In this document: one piece after another, positions 1 to 10,990 of the stretch
Layout: each line of letters begins with the position of its first letter
How positions within the stretch are numbered: position 1 is the stretch's first letter
NCBI RefSeq assembly: GCF_040581485.1
Contig: NC_090133.1
Span: 19,716,001-19,780,000, forward strand
From: Linepithema humile
Taxonomy: Eukaryota > Arthropoda > Insecta > Hymenoptera > Formicidae
DNA length: 64,000 nucleotides
Direction of reading: 5' to 3'
Position numbers and translations under genes: made by a program
Notes under the pieces: model-generated
The model's input: the letters and a program-made list of their open reading frames with translations, nothing else
Databases searched by the model: none
What the model was told of the DNA's origin: nothing

Positions 1-128
1 GTCAAAAAATTTAAAAGTTATTAACTTTCTATATTTTATTCTCTCATCGATTTATTCAGATTGATTGCTCTTTTTTAGAAGTTAATAGTTCCGATCGGTA
101 CGCGATCTCGTCACTCCTGATTTTTCAG

Positions 129-212
129 CGTCCGCAGGATATCCGTTATCTGGCCGTATTGCGCGACCTAACTATCGCCGGCCCTGAAATGAACCGTCGA
201 CCGATTAGATGA
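129..212 (+). CDS. Possible terminal coding exon of an upstream gene
   Basis: A good acceptor (pyrimidine-rich run ending in TTTTTCAG at 121-128) is followed by 27 open codons and a TGA at 210-212. The frame begins RPQDIRYLAVLRDL and ends NRRPIR. Codons here are richer in G and C than the flanking AT-rich DNA, which fits coding sequence. The reading frame is inferred: entry at the acceptor is assumed to be in phase 0, and the rest of the gene would lie left of the window. I do not recognise the protein. The first clear AATAAA on this strand is near 1533, far for a 3'UTR but not impossible. It could equally be a chance open stretch. Confidence 0.3.
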   Translation, partial: RPQDIRYLAVLRDLTIAGPEMNRRPIR

Positions 213-1771
213 TGATTGGGCTCAGCTCGTTGCATCGAACTAGAGAGTTGCGCAGGTTATATTGGATCTGATCAAGGAGAATTAGGTCGAAGATTGACCG
301 ACTTGGGAGATCGTGTAGGCGTGATATTCCCTTCTGACTGCGAGTACTTAAGAATATAATATATATGTTTAATATATATATGGAAAACTTTTTTTCTTAT
401 TCTCACTCTGTCTAGAAGTTTTCTCTTCTCGTCATTACAGACGTCACAAAATTCAATCACTTGTTAGTTTCCTCATACATTATAAAAGCTATTTCTATTA
501 GTAGAGAAACTTCTCCTTTGTACAGATTACAAAGTTGTCTATAAATTGTTAAATCGTTGCCATGAAATTGCCGACAATTAATCTCGAATTGCTGCAAATC
601 TATTGCAGAGAACGCGAAACCCTTTCAGCGCGCTTTTCCTTTTTATAATTATTTTAGGATTGTGCTAAATGTTCTTAAAAGCAAATTTTAAAAGAAATAG
701 TTTTTTCAATTATAAACTAGACTAACGTTGATATACAAGAAAAAGGTCAAATAAGAAATATTGTTTTTAACAGGAAGCTTCTTTTCGTATAGTGCGAAAA
801 TGTTCTTTCTTTCAGAGACATTTTCCTTCGTCGTCAGTTTCTTTCACGTACAATATTGAAGATCGTATTTCCCAACAATTACAGAGAGTGCTTCTTTAGT
901 CGAGCCTACAATATGTCGAATGATGCTCAGGTGTCTATCGATTTCAGTCCGACATGATGCGATCCTGTCAGATAACAGAGAGACATCATTATTGTGAAAA
1001 GTGTAGGCTACAACTATAATATATCACTTTTATTTTTTTTTACTGAACAAAATTTTGTTATAAGAATTATAAAATTATTTAAATCAATATAATTACATTT
1101 TTAGCAGATTTGTTTAAAAAACTACGTATTTCCTCTTGATTCAAGGATGTTATAATATTCGTGCTCTTGCGTTCGCATTTTGTGATTAATACTTTATTGG
1201 CTTTTCATGTTATTTATACATCTCTGCTTTAGAAAGAAATTTTATATTTTATATAACGCAACTATGAAGCCATAAAATAATCCAAAAGATTGAACAGGGT
1301 ATTCACATAAAAGAAAACCAAGCATATCACAAATACATATGTTATTTATATATGATATTCTTTATATATACATTTTAATCCTCTATTTCACACAAAGACT
1401 CGTGTATTTTCTTTTTTTTTGTTTTTTTTAAATCGTATTTACATATGTCTTTTGCGCAGGATAATAAATGTTTTAAAAGAAAGAGGAAAAATGAAGAAGA
1501 AAGCTCTTGTTCCATCTTACGACCCTTGTTGAATAAATCTGCGTAGGTCTGCCACGATATTGACGGTGGCAATCCTCAAATTAGAGGTGAAAGAGAGAGC
1601 AAATCGATGTGCGAACAACTTTGGGGTTTGCTAGCTTTACTCGGTCAGTAAACGAATGAAAATGAACTACTGTTCGTAATTAATTCTTGCGCACTTAGTC
1701 GCGTTTAATGATATTATTATTATTGCATTGAAAAAATAATTGGAAACTGTATAATTATAATTTTACTTTCA
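213..1771. other. Gene-free AT-rich stretch
   Basis: No supported coding exon or RNA gene is seen. The stretch contains AT-rich runs and short chance frames. It may include the 3'UTR of a gene ending at 212. Confidence 0.5.
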
Positions 1772-1862
1772 ACAAATTTGCTTTGTATGAAAAAGAATTG
1801 CATTACTTAAGGCATGACTGTATCTCATTATGCGACGGAGTGGAAATGACAGTTTAAAAAAA
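1772..1862 (+). repeat. Left inverted-repeat arm
   Basis: This is the reverse complement of 2457-2546 with scattered mismatches. The best-conserved part is the inner 30 bp around GACGGAGTGG and GACAGTTTAAAAAA. Confidence 0.7.
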
Positions 1863-2456
1863 TGTACAAATCTTGTGCATTATAAAAATATTTGATAAAT
1901 TTGTAGATGTAAAAATTACATGATAAATAACGAAAATGTATTACATGATTACTGTAAATTTACATAGTTTCATAAATTTATCGCAGTTTCTTTAGCATAC
2001 TTTTGTTATTTATCATTTATATCTTATTTGTGTGAATTGATCCAAGTCTTTTGCATTGTATATTGCATTATTGTGAAGAAAAATAGTTTTAAAATTCTTT
2101 AAAATAGTTTTAAAATTCTATTATTAATGTAGATAACAGTGTACGATAATAATATAACAATCTTTTTGCTTAAATAAATTTAGCTTAAATAGATTTGAGA
2201 AAATATTATTTTAATTTATCGCTTGAAATTATAGCGATTTCATAGAAATATTGTACATGTTCTCATAATTTTGTAAAATTACTCTGTGATATTGTGGAGG
2301 TACGATGTCAACTGTACTGAAAACAGACTGGTGGGTCGTAAATTTTATTTCTCCGTGATAAAGGTGCGCGCCGGGGTAACGTCGTGGACGGCTTTAATGA
2401 AGTTGCGAAATCTTTAGCATCTCTATTTTCCTCTTTTTTCTTAGATATTTTACTTC

Positions 2457-2546
2457 TTTTTTAAACTGTCATCTCCACTCCGTCTCGTAATGAAATATAG
2501 TCATCTTCTAAATTATGTAATTCTTTCTCATACGATGCAAATTTGT
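2457..2546 (-). repeat. Right inverted-repeat arm
   Basis: This is the partner of 1772-1862. It begins TTTTTTAAACTGTC and contains CCACTCCGTC, the complement of the left arm's inner block. Its outer end reads GCAAATTTGT. Confidence 0.7.
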
Positions 2547-3068
2547 CGGCTGCAAAATTAGCACTCGTCGAAGCGTCCCGAATTCGTCCTTTTCTGTCGC
2601 TGCTACTTGTTGCTATTGAAACATTCGAATATCAACCCGTGCTATTTCACGAGGTAATTAACAATTTCCCGAGAATATTACATTCGAGTGACAAGTTTCT
2701 GTTCAATTCCTCTCGCAATCTCTTACATCTTGTTTCACTCGTAGTATCGAAGTCCGAATTAAGTTTGTCCATCGAAGTGTCGTATTCGCTGATGTTAACT
2801 CTGTAATTTCGCCATCAACTTTATTTTTCTCTCGCAATAAATTATTGCTTTAATTAAAGTCCAGGCAGCATTTCTATACGCACGGATGTGTTCAAATGAA
2901 TCTCGTTGAGGCGCGCAAGTCGGACGAGTACTAATGATCTCCATTTCTGCGTGTATAATATCACGCGAACAAAATTGCCAGAGTATTTCTAAGTCCCTCC
3001 AATTATTTCGAACAGAAGGGGGAACCCGGAAATTAGACGGCGGTGTCCGGAAATCATTTCAATCGACC

Positions 3069-3250
3069 GTGCGTTTTATCGTGCTTTCGTTATCTTTTCG
3101 ACTCTGTTGATGTTAATCTTCTTGTAAAGTTTTCCTTTTTGTTTTATGAAGCTGGTGCGTCCATTAGAGTTCGCGGTGCGTTTTATCGCATTTTTATTAT
3201 TTTCCGGGATCTGTTGACATTAATCTTCTCGTAAGAGGTTTTCTCTTTAC
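3069..3250 (+). repeat. Diverged two-copy tandem duplication, period ~107 bp
   Basis: GTGCGTTTTATCG at 3069 recurs at 3176. Both copies continue through a CTGTTGA.(T/C)TTAATCTTCT block and then a GTAA..(A/G)..TTTTC block. A short separate open frame over the first copy looks like a by-product. Confidence 0.65.
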
Positions 3251-6200
3251 GTAAGTGATATTTATATTAAAATTTATAGAGCGTTCATAAAAAGGAGCTT
3301 TCGAACTAATTAACTTATTGTTTATGGCGGTATACTTTTAACGTAATGCATGTACCAAAGAATGCATGATTATTTTTTGTATTTTAATTTTACATGCATA
3401 AATTTACTGCGATGCATGATTTTGTAGAATTATATTTATAAGGATATAAATTTTTTTATTATGTGCTTACAGTAAAAGTTATGAAAATTACATTTAAGTA
3501 GAAAAATTATGCAATATTATGACAAATATAAAAAAATATACATCGTTTTATTTTTAAATCACGTATCTTCTTGCTATATTTAGTATTAAACGTAAAAATT
3601 TAACTACGATATAAAACAATAATTTTAGCTTGAGTATTCGCTGAGACGTAATAATACCGTTTTTTTAAATATGCGCTACATGTGCCACGAGCTTTAAGTT
3701 TCCCACGCTTAAAACTTAAATGTATGTAATGTTATGTGGAAGACAATACAGATATTAAATATTATATAATGTTACCAAACGGTGTCGGAGCCCTACAAAG
3801 GTTGTTTGTCGTACAATGAACGCGAAACAATGTTCCGAATAATCAGGATATTCACAAGAGCTACCGTGCATTTCGCGCTGCTTCGTGAATATATTTGCCA
3901 TAGTCACTGCTTTGTCTGTCTGATTTGGTCTCATGTACTGATCGTCAGGTGGAACGATATTACGATAAACCTACTGTGTCGCAAGCTTGGTTTACCGACC
4001 TAGTTAGCGTCGGCGCCAGCTCGCCCCGAATTGAAATTACAGGGTTCTTTCTAATGCATAACGAGCCGCGAATGGTTCACAGTAAAAGTTAACCGGCACA
4101 TAATCTTCCACCTACTGACGATTCTCATAAAGCCAAGCAGGTTTATGAGTTGGAAGATATTTTCTCGCAGTCTTTTACGACCGTTCCGAGATCTTTTTTG
4201 TATTACCCGACGTGCGGTATAGTTTGCACAAGATCGCGCGATCTTTATAAAAAAAAAACCGCCGCGAAAATGTTCCGTAGGAAGAATTGTTCTCTGGATT
4301 ATCTTTACAAAGACATTATCACATTTTACCGTACGTTTAAACATTAATATCAGAAAATCGTGAATCATTATCGGAGAAGTCAATTAATCGGAGTAATATC
4401 AGATATTCGTGACCAGAGTTTTTAAATAATAATTATATGTTCTATTTTATTTCGTATGTATATAGACGAGAGTTTTTATCGAGAATTTTTATTGGCGCTT
4501 TAATTATATGTACCTATAATAATATTTTAATTTAGCATCAAGGTGCAGTTAATAATTTCTTCATTTTACTTTAAGTTTTTTTGCGCAAATAAATCTAATA
4601 TTAAATATATCAAAAATATATTGGATATTATTAATTGTCGTGCGAGAATTACAGACTTCTTTTTGATTCAGAATTTTTAGAATTTTTATCTTGCTAAACG
4701 TGAATGTAGCTTTTATCTTATACCTCCTGAATGTGAATAAAACTCAGAATTAAGTAGCTATATTTTATGCTAAATGTGCCTTAAGTGGGACTACGGATAT
4801 ATACTAACATCGTTTCTGAAACGTACATCTATAGAATTTATCGTATGGCTGCGAAGATCATGTTACGTCGTCTATATTGATAACTCTTATGCTGAGCTCG
4901 CGATGCAACGGCGCTGAAACGAGGAAAACCTTATGTCTTTATCGCACTCTCCATAGTGCCGCATCTTGCCTGGCGCCATTACCGCGCTCGGCAAGTGTAC
5001 CGAGCTTTTTTTAGTTTCCGGCCACATACCTAAAGCGTAAAATGCTCCTCTAAAAAGCTCTGCGATGTTAGAAACTATATTAGTCTACGTGAATTACTCC
5101 TCTTCGCGCTAACTCGTTGCGAAGTATCGCGTTATGATGGTAGTTCGCGTGGGAATGCATTTAATGTAAATTATGTTTTTGCGTAGGAAAATTGACTTTC
5201 TTTAGATAAATACATCACAAGAGTAGAAACGTCAAAGAATATTAGAAACGTATTGCAGAGTTGTATATTCATAAAATTATTTTGTTATATTTATCTTTAT
5301 TTTGCTGGCGATAGCTAATGTATTAATGAAAAAATTCAATATCTTTAAAGATATTAAACTGAGTTATTAAAATTTGTCAAATGTTTGAATATGAGATTCC
5401 ACAACGTGACGGTCGTCGCAATATAACGAATCGCACCAGGTTTCGATCAATGTTCGTTTGATATTCACGATGAGAATTCCGATTCCAGATAAATTTTGAG
5501 CATCTAGTACGAGAACATCGCTCGCTACGACGCCAATTATGCTAACTTTACTCAAATATTAGATGATGCTATCGTTGTTTATTGCAAACGCCAGGAACTA
5601 TAGAAAGCGGAATGTATGGCATCCACGTAAACATTATTTCAATAATGACAGTGTGAGCTGTGATTAATAATCTTGCGGCACTGTTGTCTATTTATGAGAT
5701 ATAGAGATACGATTTATATACGAGTACTTAAAATGATCACTAACGTTTGAAGTTCGGTTTGAAATTGACACACGAGACACTGATTTTCTCTGACATCTCT
5801 GGCTTCCGGTTTTGAATTTGAACTTTGACGGCTGACTGACCGAGAATTCCCCGGAGCAAACAGCGAATGCCCCACGGATGTTTGACGTGGGAACCTATGT
5901 CGATGCACGCTTTGCTGCTCCGTACGTTCAAATCGAATCTATCATTGTCTCTGGACTTGTCGAGAGCCCTCGAGTGTAAAAAAAATAGGGGAAAAAGACT
6001 TGATTGTGATGTGAGATTTCGAACTAGTTGTTCTACGAATGATACTGCGGAAAAATGGTGAATTAGTTACTCTATCAACAGCTGGGAAACAATTTTATGT
6101 TTCTGTTGATATTGTTATAATCGATTTTTTTCGCGATGTACGATAATAGTGATTCATCAAAACTCATCGAGGTAAAAGGGACAATAGTGTTGCCTGGTGT

Positions 6201-6397
6201 GCGTGATATCTGCGAAGCAGAAGAGAAACTTTTCAAGGTCGATGCGGTTGCAAAAACGATTCGCTAAAGTTCACGTGGAAGAGAGTCGTCTCCCGAGTAT
6301 TTCATTTTCTTATTATCGTACTCTGTGAGTTTTTACACGTGGTGAGCTTTTCTTCGGTACTAAGCTCGGTCGAGCGATCGAGCGAACGCAGGGATCC
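3251..6397. other. Gene-free stretch before the first dunce-like exon
   Basis: The sequence is mostly AT-rich and non-coding. GC content rises from about 5.75 kb toward 6.4 kb, as expected near a promoter or 5'UTR of the exon at 6406. No TATA box at a convincing distance was found. Confidence 0.4.
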
Positions 6398-6409
6398 ATG
6401 TTGCAATGA
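6398..6409 (+). promoter_or_regulatory. Three-codon upstream ORF overlapping the main start
   Basis: ATG TTG CAA TGA at 6398-6409 overlaps the ATG ATG start of the next entry: the stop TGA (6407-6409) shares bases with ATG at 6406 and 6409. Such an arrangement could reduce translation or lead to reinitiation. It matters only if the transcript starts upstream of 6398, which I infer but cannot show. Confidence 0.35.
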
Positions 6410-6635
6410 TGAAGTGCGACGAGAGGAAGCGCGAGATGTTTTCGCGACGTGCATGCAGCGAAAGCGGGCCGCATCCAGGAATACCAGGATACGGTAATGC
6501 ACCCGTCGGTGGCCATCTCTGGGGGAAAAGGAATCAAGGACGCACCTCGGCGCCGGTCGTCGGCCATGCGAGACCGCCCGCTATAATCTTGAGAACAAGG
6601 AGGAGTTGGCCTGTCGCGCCCACGCATTGCCGAAG
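6406..6635 (+). CDS. dnc: Alternative first coding exon of dunce-like cAMP phosphodiesterase
   Basis: The exon opens with a true ATG ATG and stays open for 76 codons plus two bases up to a strong donor, CGAAG|GTAAGT (intron starts at 6636). The frame begins MMKCDERKREMF and ends VAPTHCR, with an arginine-rich RTRRSW segment near the end that fits the protein kinase A consensus. GC content is clearly above the surroundings. The donor leaves two bases (AG), and the exon at 48041 supplies the A that completes Arg, joining into ...HCRRPYQPKK. That phase match, the same strand and the lack of another partner exon suggest an alternative dunce N-terminus. Dunce/PDE4 genes are known for many 5' exons spread over long introns. 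The exon itself is well supported; the assignment to dunce is inference, and it could be the first exon of another gene. Confidence 0.55.
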
Positions 6636-7806
6636 GTAAGTAAAGTGATCGATTTAGCTCCGTCTCGATCTTTGGCCTCTACCTTGTTACACAGGCTGCT
6701 CCAGCCGGCGTTTTCTCCCTCATCCAATATCTCTGAACTAACAGTCGAGATTTGCTCAAACATTTAATTCGACGTTATCATCTGAATATATCGTTTGGCT
6801 TAATACAATTTCAAATACGTTTCCGGGGTGTTGAATTCTGTAAAAATAAAGCCTCAAATTAGAATTAAATAAAATATATAAATGTATTTGTTCTCTTGAA
6901 GACTGTAAATGAAATGTACATTCAATGAATTATAAATAGCATTCGCGGTTAGAAATCTAAAGCTCCTCAAATTGAGAATCACTGATTCTTAAAGCTCACA
7001 GACCAAAGTAGCTTCATTTCCTTATTTCCACAATATTCTATGCTTCTACGAACGCTGCGCGTTCGTCGGAGATTGACAAAGATATATCGGTTATTTCCAG
7101 CTAACGCAATCCGGATATTTTCCGAATGTGATTTTAAATTGAAGAGAATTTTTAGTTTTAAACGCTCCTAAAGGCTTTGCGTGTTAAACAATTCTATCGG
7201 CTTTATGCAAGAGTTTGCGGTATAAAGTGGTTGTTCTATTAATGTGTGACAATTTGTTGTTTTCCGATTGAAACTGAATATATCACATTCAGCTCTTATA
7301 TTACGAGTAAATATCTGTAAATTTAAAAATCGAAGAAGTATATAACACGACAAATAAATTTAAGAATTAAATAAAGATCTAAATAAAAAAAGATTAACTA
7401 TTTTAAATATAAATTTTAAAAAAATTATAAAATATTTATTAGCGAACATTTAATGGTTTATTTTATATAAAAAAATTCTTCTATGACAAAATCAAAATTT
7501 TTTTACGCTTGATGCATATTAATATCTATTTTGCCCTCTTTAATTGAAATGTCCTAACTAACATTTTTAATTTTTCGAGAAAAGTGAGGATTAAAGGTGT
7601 AAAACATGTTGAAGTACAAATATAAACAAAAAGAAAAATGATAATTTTGCAGATAGGACATTTTAACCAAGGAGGGCAGTATTGCAAAGCATATACATAT
7701 AGATATTTTGCAACGAAAAATATGTTAGACACGTAACACTCTAATGAAGATGTACTTGTAGAACAAGCGCTTTTGTTGATCGTGCTAGCAGATAATATAA
7801 GAAGAT

Positions 7807-7839
7807 GAATGTGTGTATGTGTGTGTGTGTGTGTGTGTG
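7807..7839 (+). repeat. (TG)n microsatellite
   Basis: A run of TG repeats, interrupted once near its start, ends at GTCGAC. The sequence between 6636 and 8190 is otherwise AT-rich with no supported gene. Confidence 0.9.
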
Positions 7840-8081
7840 TCGACAAAAGTTCCGTTCTGTTGGTTCCAATATCGATATCACGCTTTATTACGAGCAGAAG
7901 ATCCTCCATCTTCGCACACACTGTTCTTTTCATCCGATGTTCGGACGGAGCGATGTATCGAGATTAATTATCTGCCGATGAACCGACAGGTCGTAAGATG
8001 TGTTTTACGATCTGGATAGAGACTATCAGAGCCACACGGCACAATCTTCGGGTTATAAAGATATGTTTATCCTTGCGCGAG

Positions 8082-8089
8082 TGACGTAA
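8082..8089 (+). promoter_or_regulatory. CRE-variant site TGACGTAA
   Basis: A TGACGTAA octamer, one base from the CREB consensus TGACGTCA, lies about 165 bp upstream of the candidate start at 8252. A single octamer is weak evidence alone. Confidence 0.2.
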
Positions 8090-8192
8090 ATAAGATGTGC
8101 TTCTCAACTGTCGGATATTTCCCTTGTTAGCTGTATCTACATCCATAAAAATCATCATAATATTTTTTCGTCGTCCAATCGTCCTATCGTTA

Positions 8193-8221
8193 CGTCGTCG
8201 TCGTCGTCGTCGTCGTCGTCC
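8193..8221 (+). repeat. (CGT)n trinucleotide repeat
   Basis: About nine CGT/GTC units lie 30 bp upstream of the promoter-like sequence at 8250. Read on the plus strand they would give Arg runs, but no supported exon covers them. Confidence 0.9.
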
Positions 8222-8248
8222 CGAGTTCGCGGTAGTTTTTCATTTTCG

Positions 8249-8284
8249 TTCAGTCGAGTGTGAGCAGGAAGGACTTAACGACAT
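8249..8284 (+). promoter_or_regulatory. Initiator plus DPE-like core promoter
   Basis: TTCAGTC places the arthropod initiator TCAGT at 8250-8254 with +1 at A8252. At +28 to +33 (8279-8284), CGACAT matches five of six positions of the downstream promoter element RGWYVT. No TATA box is seen, which is usual for Inr/DPE promoters. Confidence 0.4.
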
Positions 8285-8362
8285 CGTTCTAATCCCTTGA
8301 GTGAAGTCGCGTTCTACAATTCTTGTTTTCATTGCGTACGAACAACGCTGGGTGGAAGAAAA
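8252..8362 (+). other. Candidate non-coding first exon (5'UTR)
   Basis: From the initiator A at 8252 to a perfect donor, AAAA|GTAAGTT, there are 111 nt with no ATG at all. A start motif at one end and the strongest class of donor at the other make this a good first-exon candidate. It carries no coding potential, so it could precede any downstream acceptor, for instance 39853 or 48041 in the dunce-like gene. The target exon is unknown. Confidence 0.4.
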
Positions 8363-8695
8363 GTAAGTTGATAATTGCTCATCTGCCGGCGAACGGAACG
8401 AGAAACAACAAATCGAAATAAAATGTGCCAATCTTCGTGTTTAGCGTAACTCGCATTGTTTGATACGATTATTACGTACGACGTTACAGCAACGTCAACT
8501 CCAGAGTCAGGCTAGATTCAACGCTAAATGCGATGCACAGGCAGGAACCGATAATGACCATAAGGCTGCTTGTTTGCTCAAAGCTTTTGCCTATACTACT
8601 AACATTACGTCATGTTGCTGCGTAACGCGTGGCGTAGTTGCACTTCAGTTAAATGAAGTGTCACACATTGTAAGGGATTAAATATCATTGTTTAA

Positions 8696-8722
8696 ATATA
8701 TATATATATATATATATATATA
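8696..8722. repeat. (TA)n microsatellite
   Basis: About 13 uninterrupted TA units. Confidence 0.9.
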
Positions 8723-10938
8723 CCAGGCATTTTTTTGGTGAGTTTTGTCATTTCTATTTTATTATTTCTTTTTGGTCATTTTGGTTATTTTACAGCAGCT
8801 TTACGGCTGCGTTTTGTTTCACGATATGAAACACATTTCGCGGAAGTAAACATTTTTCGGACATACGTACTCGAAATGTCAGCTTTGATGCATTTTTCTG
8901 CTTTTAACGATTTTGTATTTGATTGCGCCGGCGCCTTGTCGATACCTCGCACCGTCTCCTTTTGCAATTAGTAACAGCCCATGAATTATTAATGGCTCTA
9001 TGACCTAGTGCTTTTGTAATGAATAAAGAGCGCTGATCTTATCTTCTTAGAAAGTAACATCTTTACGACGTCATTTATTTGATGAAAGAATAAAGGAGGA
9101 TGGAAAATAGATGGATACATGTGATGGCAGTCGAGATATCAATAAGACGAACAGACATTTTATATCTGTTCCTTTTTCGTACTTTTATAAACAGCACGGT
9201 GTTAGAGGAGTATTGCGAGAGTAAACATAGCTACGTATGTAATGTAGAATGCTTTTCTCCCGAGCGACTACTAAACAAATGACAGTTTCATACGCTTTCA
9301 CATAGCGGTAAATATCACAGCTGAAAATATTATACGAAGTGAAGCAAATTGCCCTTTGTAAATGCAAACAAGAAATAGTGAAATGAAGAAGTCGGATACA
9401 TAAATAATCACTTTATAAGAGGGTAATAATTAATTAGTCGCTGTACATTAATCCCGCTTGATTAATCGAGAATAAAATTTGTCAATATCTAAAATTATTT
9501 ATTATATTGTTTGTATGCTCATTTTTTATTATATTTAGCCACATGCGTTGCGAAGTAATGTAGTGAACTTGTTTACATCATTAAAAAGGGTTTAAGCGTA
9601 GGAATTACCAAGAATCTTTCTTTTGGAATTTTACCGAAGAGGATATAAGTCACTTATGAACTATTGCTTTGAAGCAGGCTTATCGAAGCAGACGTTATCA
9701 CTGTAAGATATAAATGTTTGGATCACATCTTCGACAAAGTTATTCTTTATAGCAATGGAAACAAGCGATTTTTTGTATAAATTTTTTTAGTCCAAATTGA
9801 ACGCAAAATTCCATTTTTTATTTTGAAAGTTATACGGAAACCTTACAATTATCAGTCATTACAACAATATTTCGAGACAAGATGAGTTTTGAGTGTGTTC
9901 TTTGCACAGCATCGGATTTTCATGCAGTATTATTATCTATTTTCTAGCGTACAGTTGTAATCATAACAGGTTTTTCATTCTCTTTCATTTCCTCCAGCTA
10001 TCGTCGTTATGGCAGAGATTAGTTTGCGCGAATAAATTCTTGTTAGTTGTATCTGCATGCGTATCACACTCGCTACGCTTTATGCAAAAAACGTTACACA
10101 GGATGTTCCAGGTCTATAGCGCTTTTCCTTTGTCGTAAATTATTAAAGAAATTTATATTTTACCTTCTCTTAAGTCACAGCTTATTTGGTGCAATACAAT
10201 TACACTTTTATTAAATTGCAAATAAGATTTCTTTAGTAAAATTCTTTGGGTAAAGCAATAAGATTTTATTAGATATTTATACTGTCAAAGTGTTTTTCGC
10301 TGAAGACGTTTTCAGCGGCTTAGAATTCAAAAAATATTGCCAGTAGCAACAACCGTCGTTCTTTGAGACTGTTCCTGTAATCTAGAGGAAATATGGTATT
10401 TTTCTCAAGTACACACCTTGCAAATCTCGAAAAAGCGCTTTTTTTCCTACGAAACATTTCTCCAACGAGAGTATCAAAGTGGGTAAACATTTTTCTGAAA
10501 GAATAGTGCAAACATTGATGACAGAAAAACAAAACCGCAATTATTTTCAAGAATCCAGGAGAATGGAGAGCAACACCGAAATCTCCATCCTTGAATTGAA
10601 ATCTTATTTTTATAGAGATGAAAAAAAGAGAGTAAAAAATTTGTTTTACACAATTTTGAACTCGTCACGTTTATAAAATGCCCTGCATACTCAAGGGTGG
10701 TGTTTTAATTATCGCAGTACAAGGCTCTATTGTTCCTTCACTTCATCATGTTAATTATTTAGATGCATTAAATGGTTACTGGCGATGTTTACGCAAAAGA
10801 AACCAGAATTTATAAGAAAAATAATCAATGCAAAATGTAAAATTATTATTAAGCGTTCTGATATTTTTTACAAAAAAGTATTTTTTATAGATACTATAAA
10901 TCAGGCATTAATTAGAATTTATGATTGTTCCGTGTGTA

Positions 10939-10941
<3 letters not shown>

Positions 10942-10990
<49 letters not shown>
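10942..10990. repeat. (TA)n microsatellite
   Basis: About 20 TA units followed by a short imperfect continuation. Confidence 0.9.

Larger units (their letters stand above)
1772..2546. mobile_element. 775-bp element with ~90-bp inverted repeats (MITE-like or foldback)
   Basis: The left arm (1772-1862) and right arm (2457-2546) are inverted copies. Aligned by eye over about 90 bp, they share the outer CAAATTTGC, a GTATGA block, AAAGAATT, GATGAC/CATGAC and the inner GACGGAGTGGA and GACAGTTTAAAAAA blocks, with roughly 80-85% identity. The interior of about 590 bp shows no open frame of note and no transposase, so if mobile it is non-autonomous. Target-site duplications are not obvious. Long inverted repeats with a non-coding core are typical of MITEs and foldback elements. 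The family is not identified. Confidence 0.6.

Noticed and set aside
7526..7933. Minus-strand frame with a Thr-His run
   Set aside because: The run is the complement of the (TG)n microsatellite.
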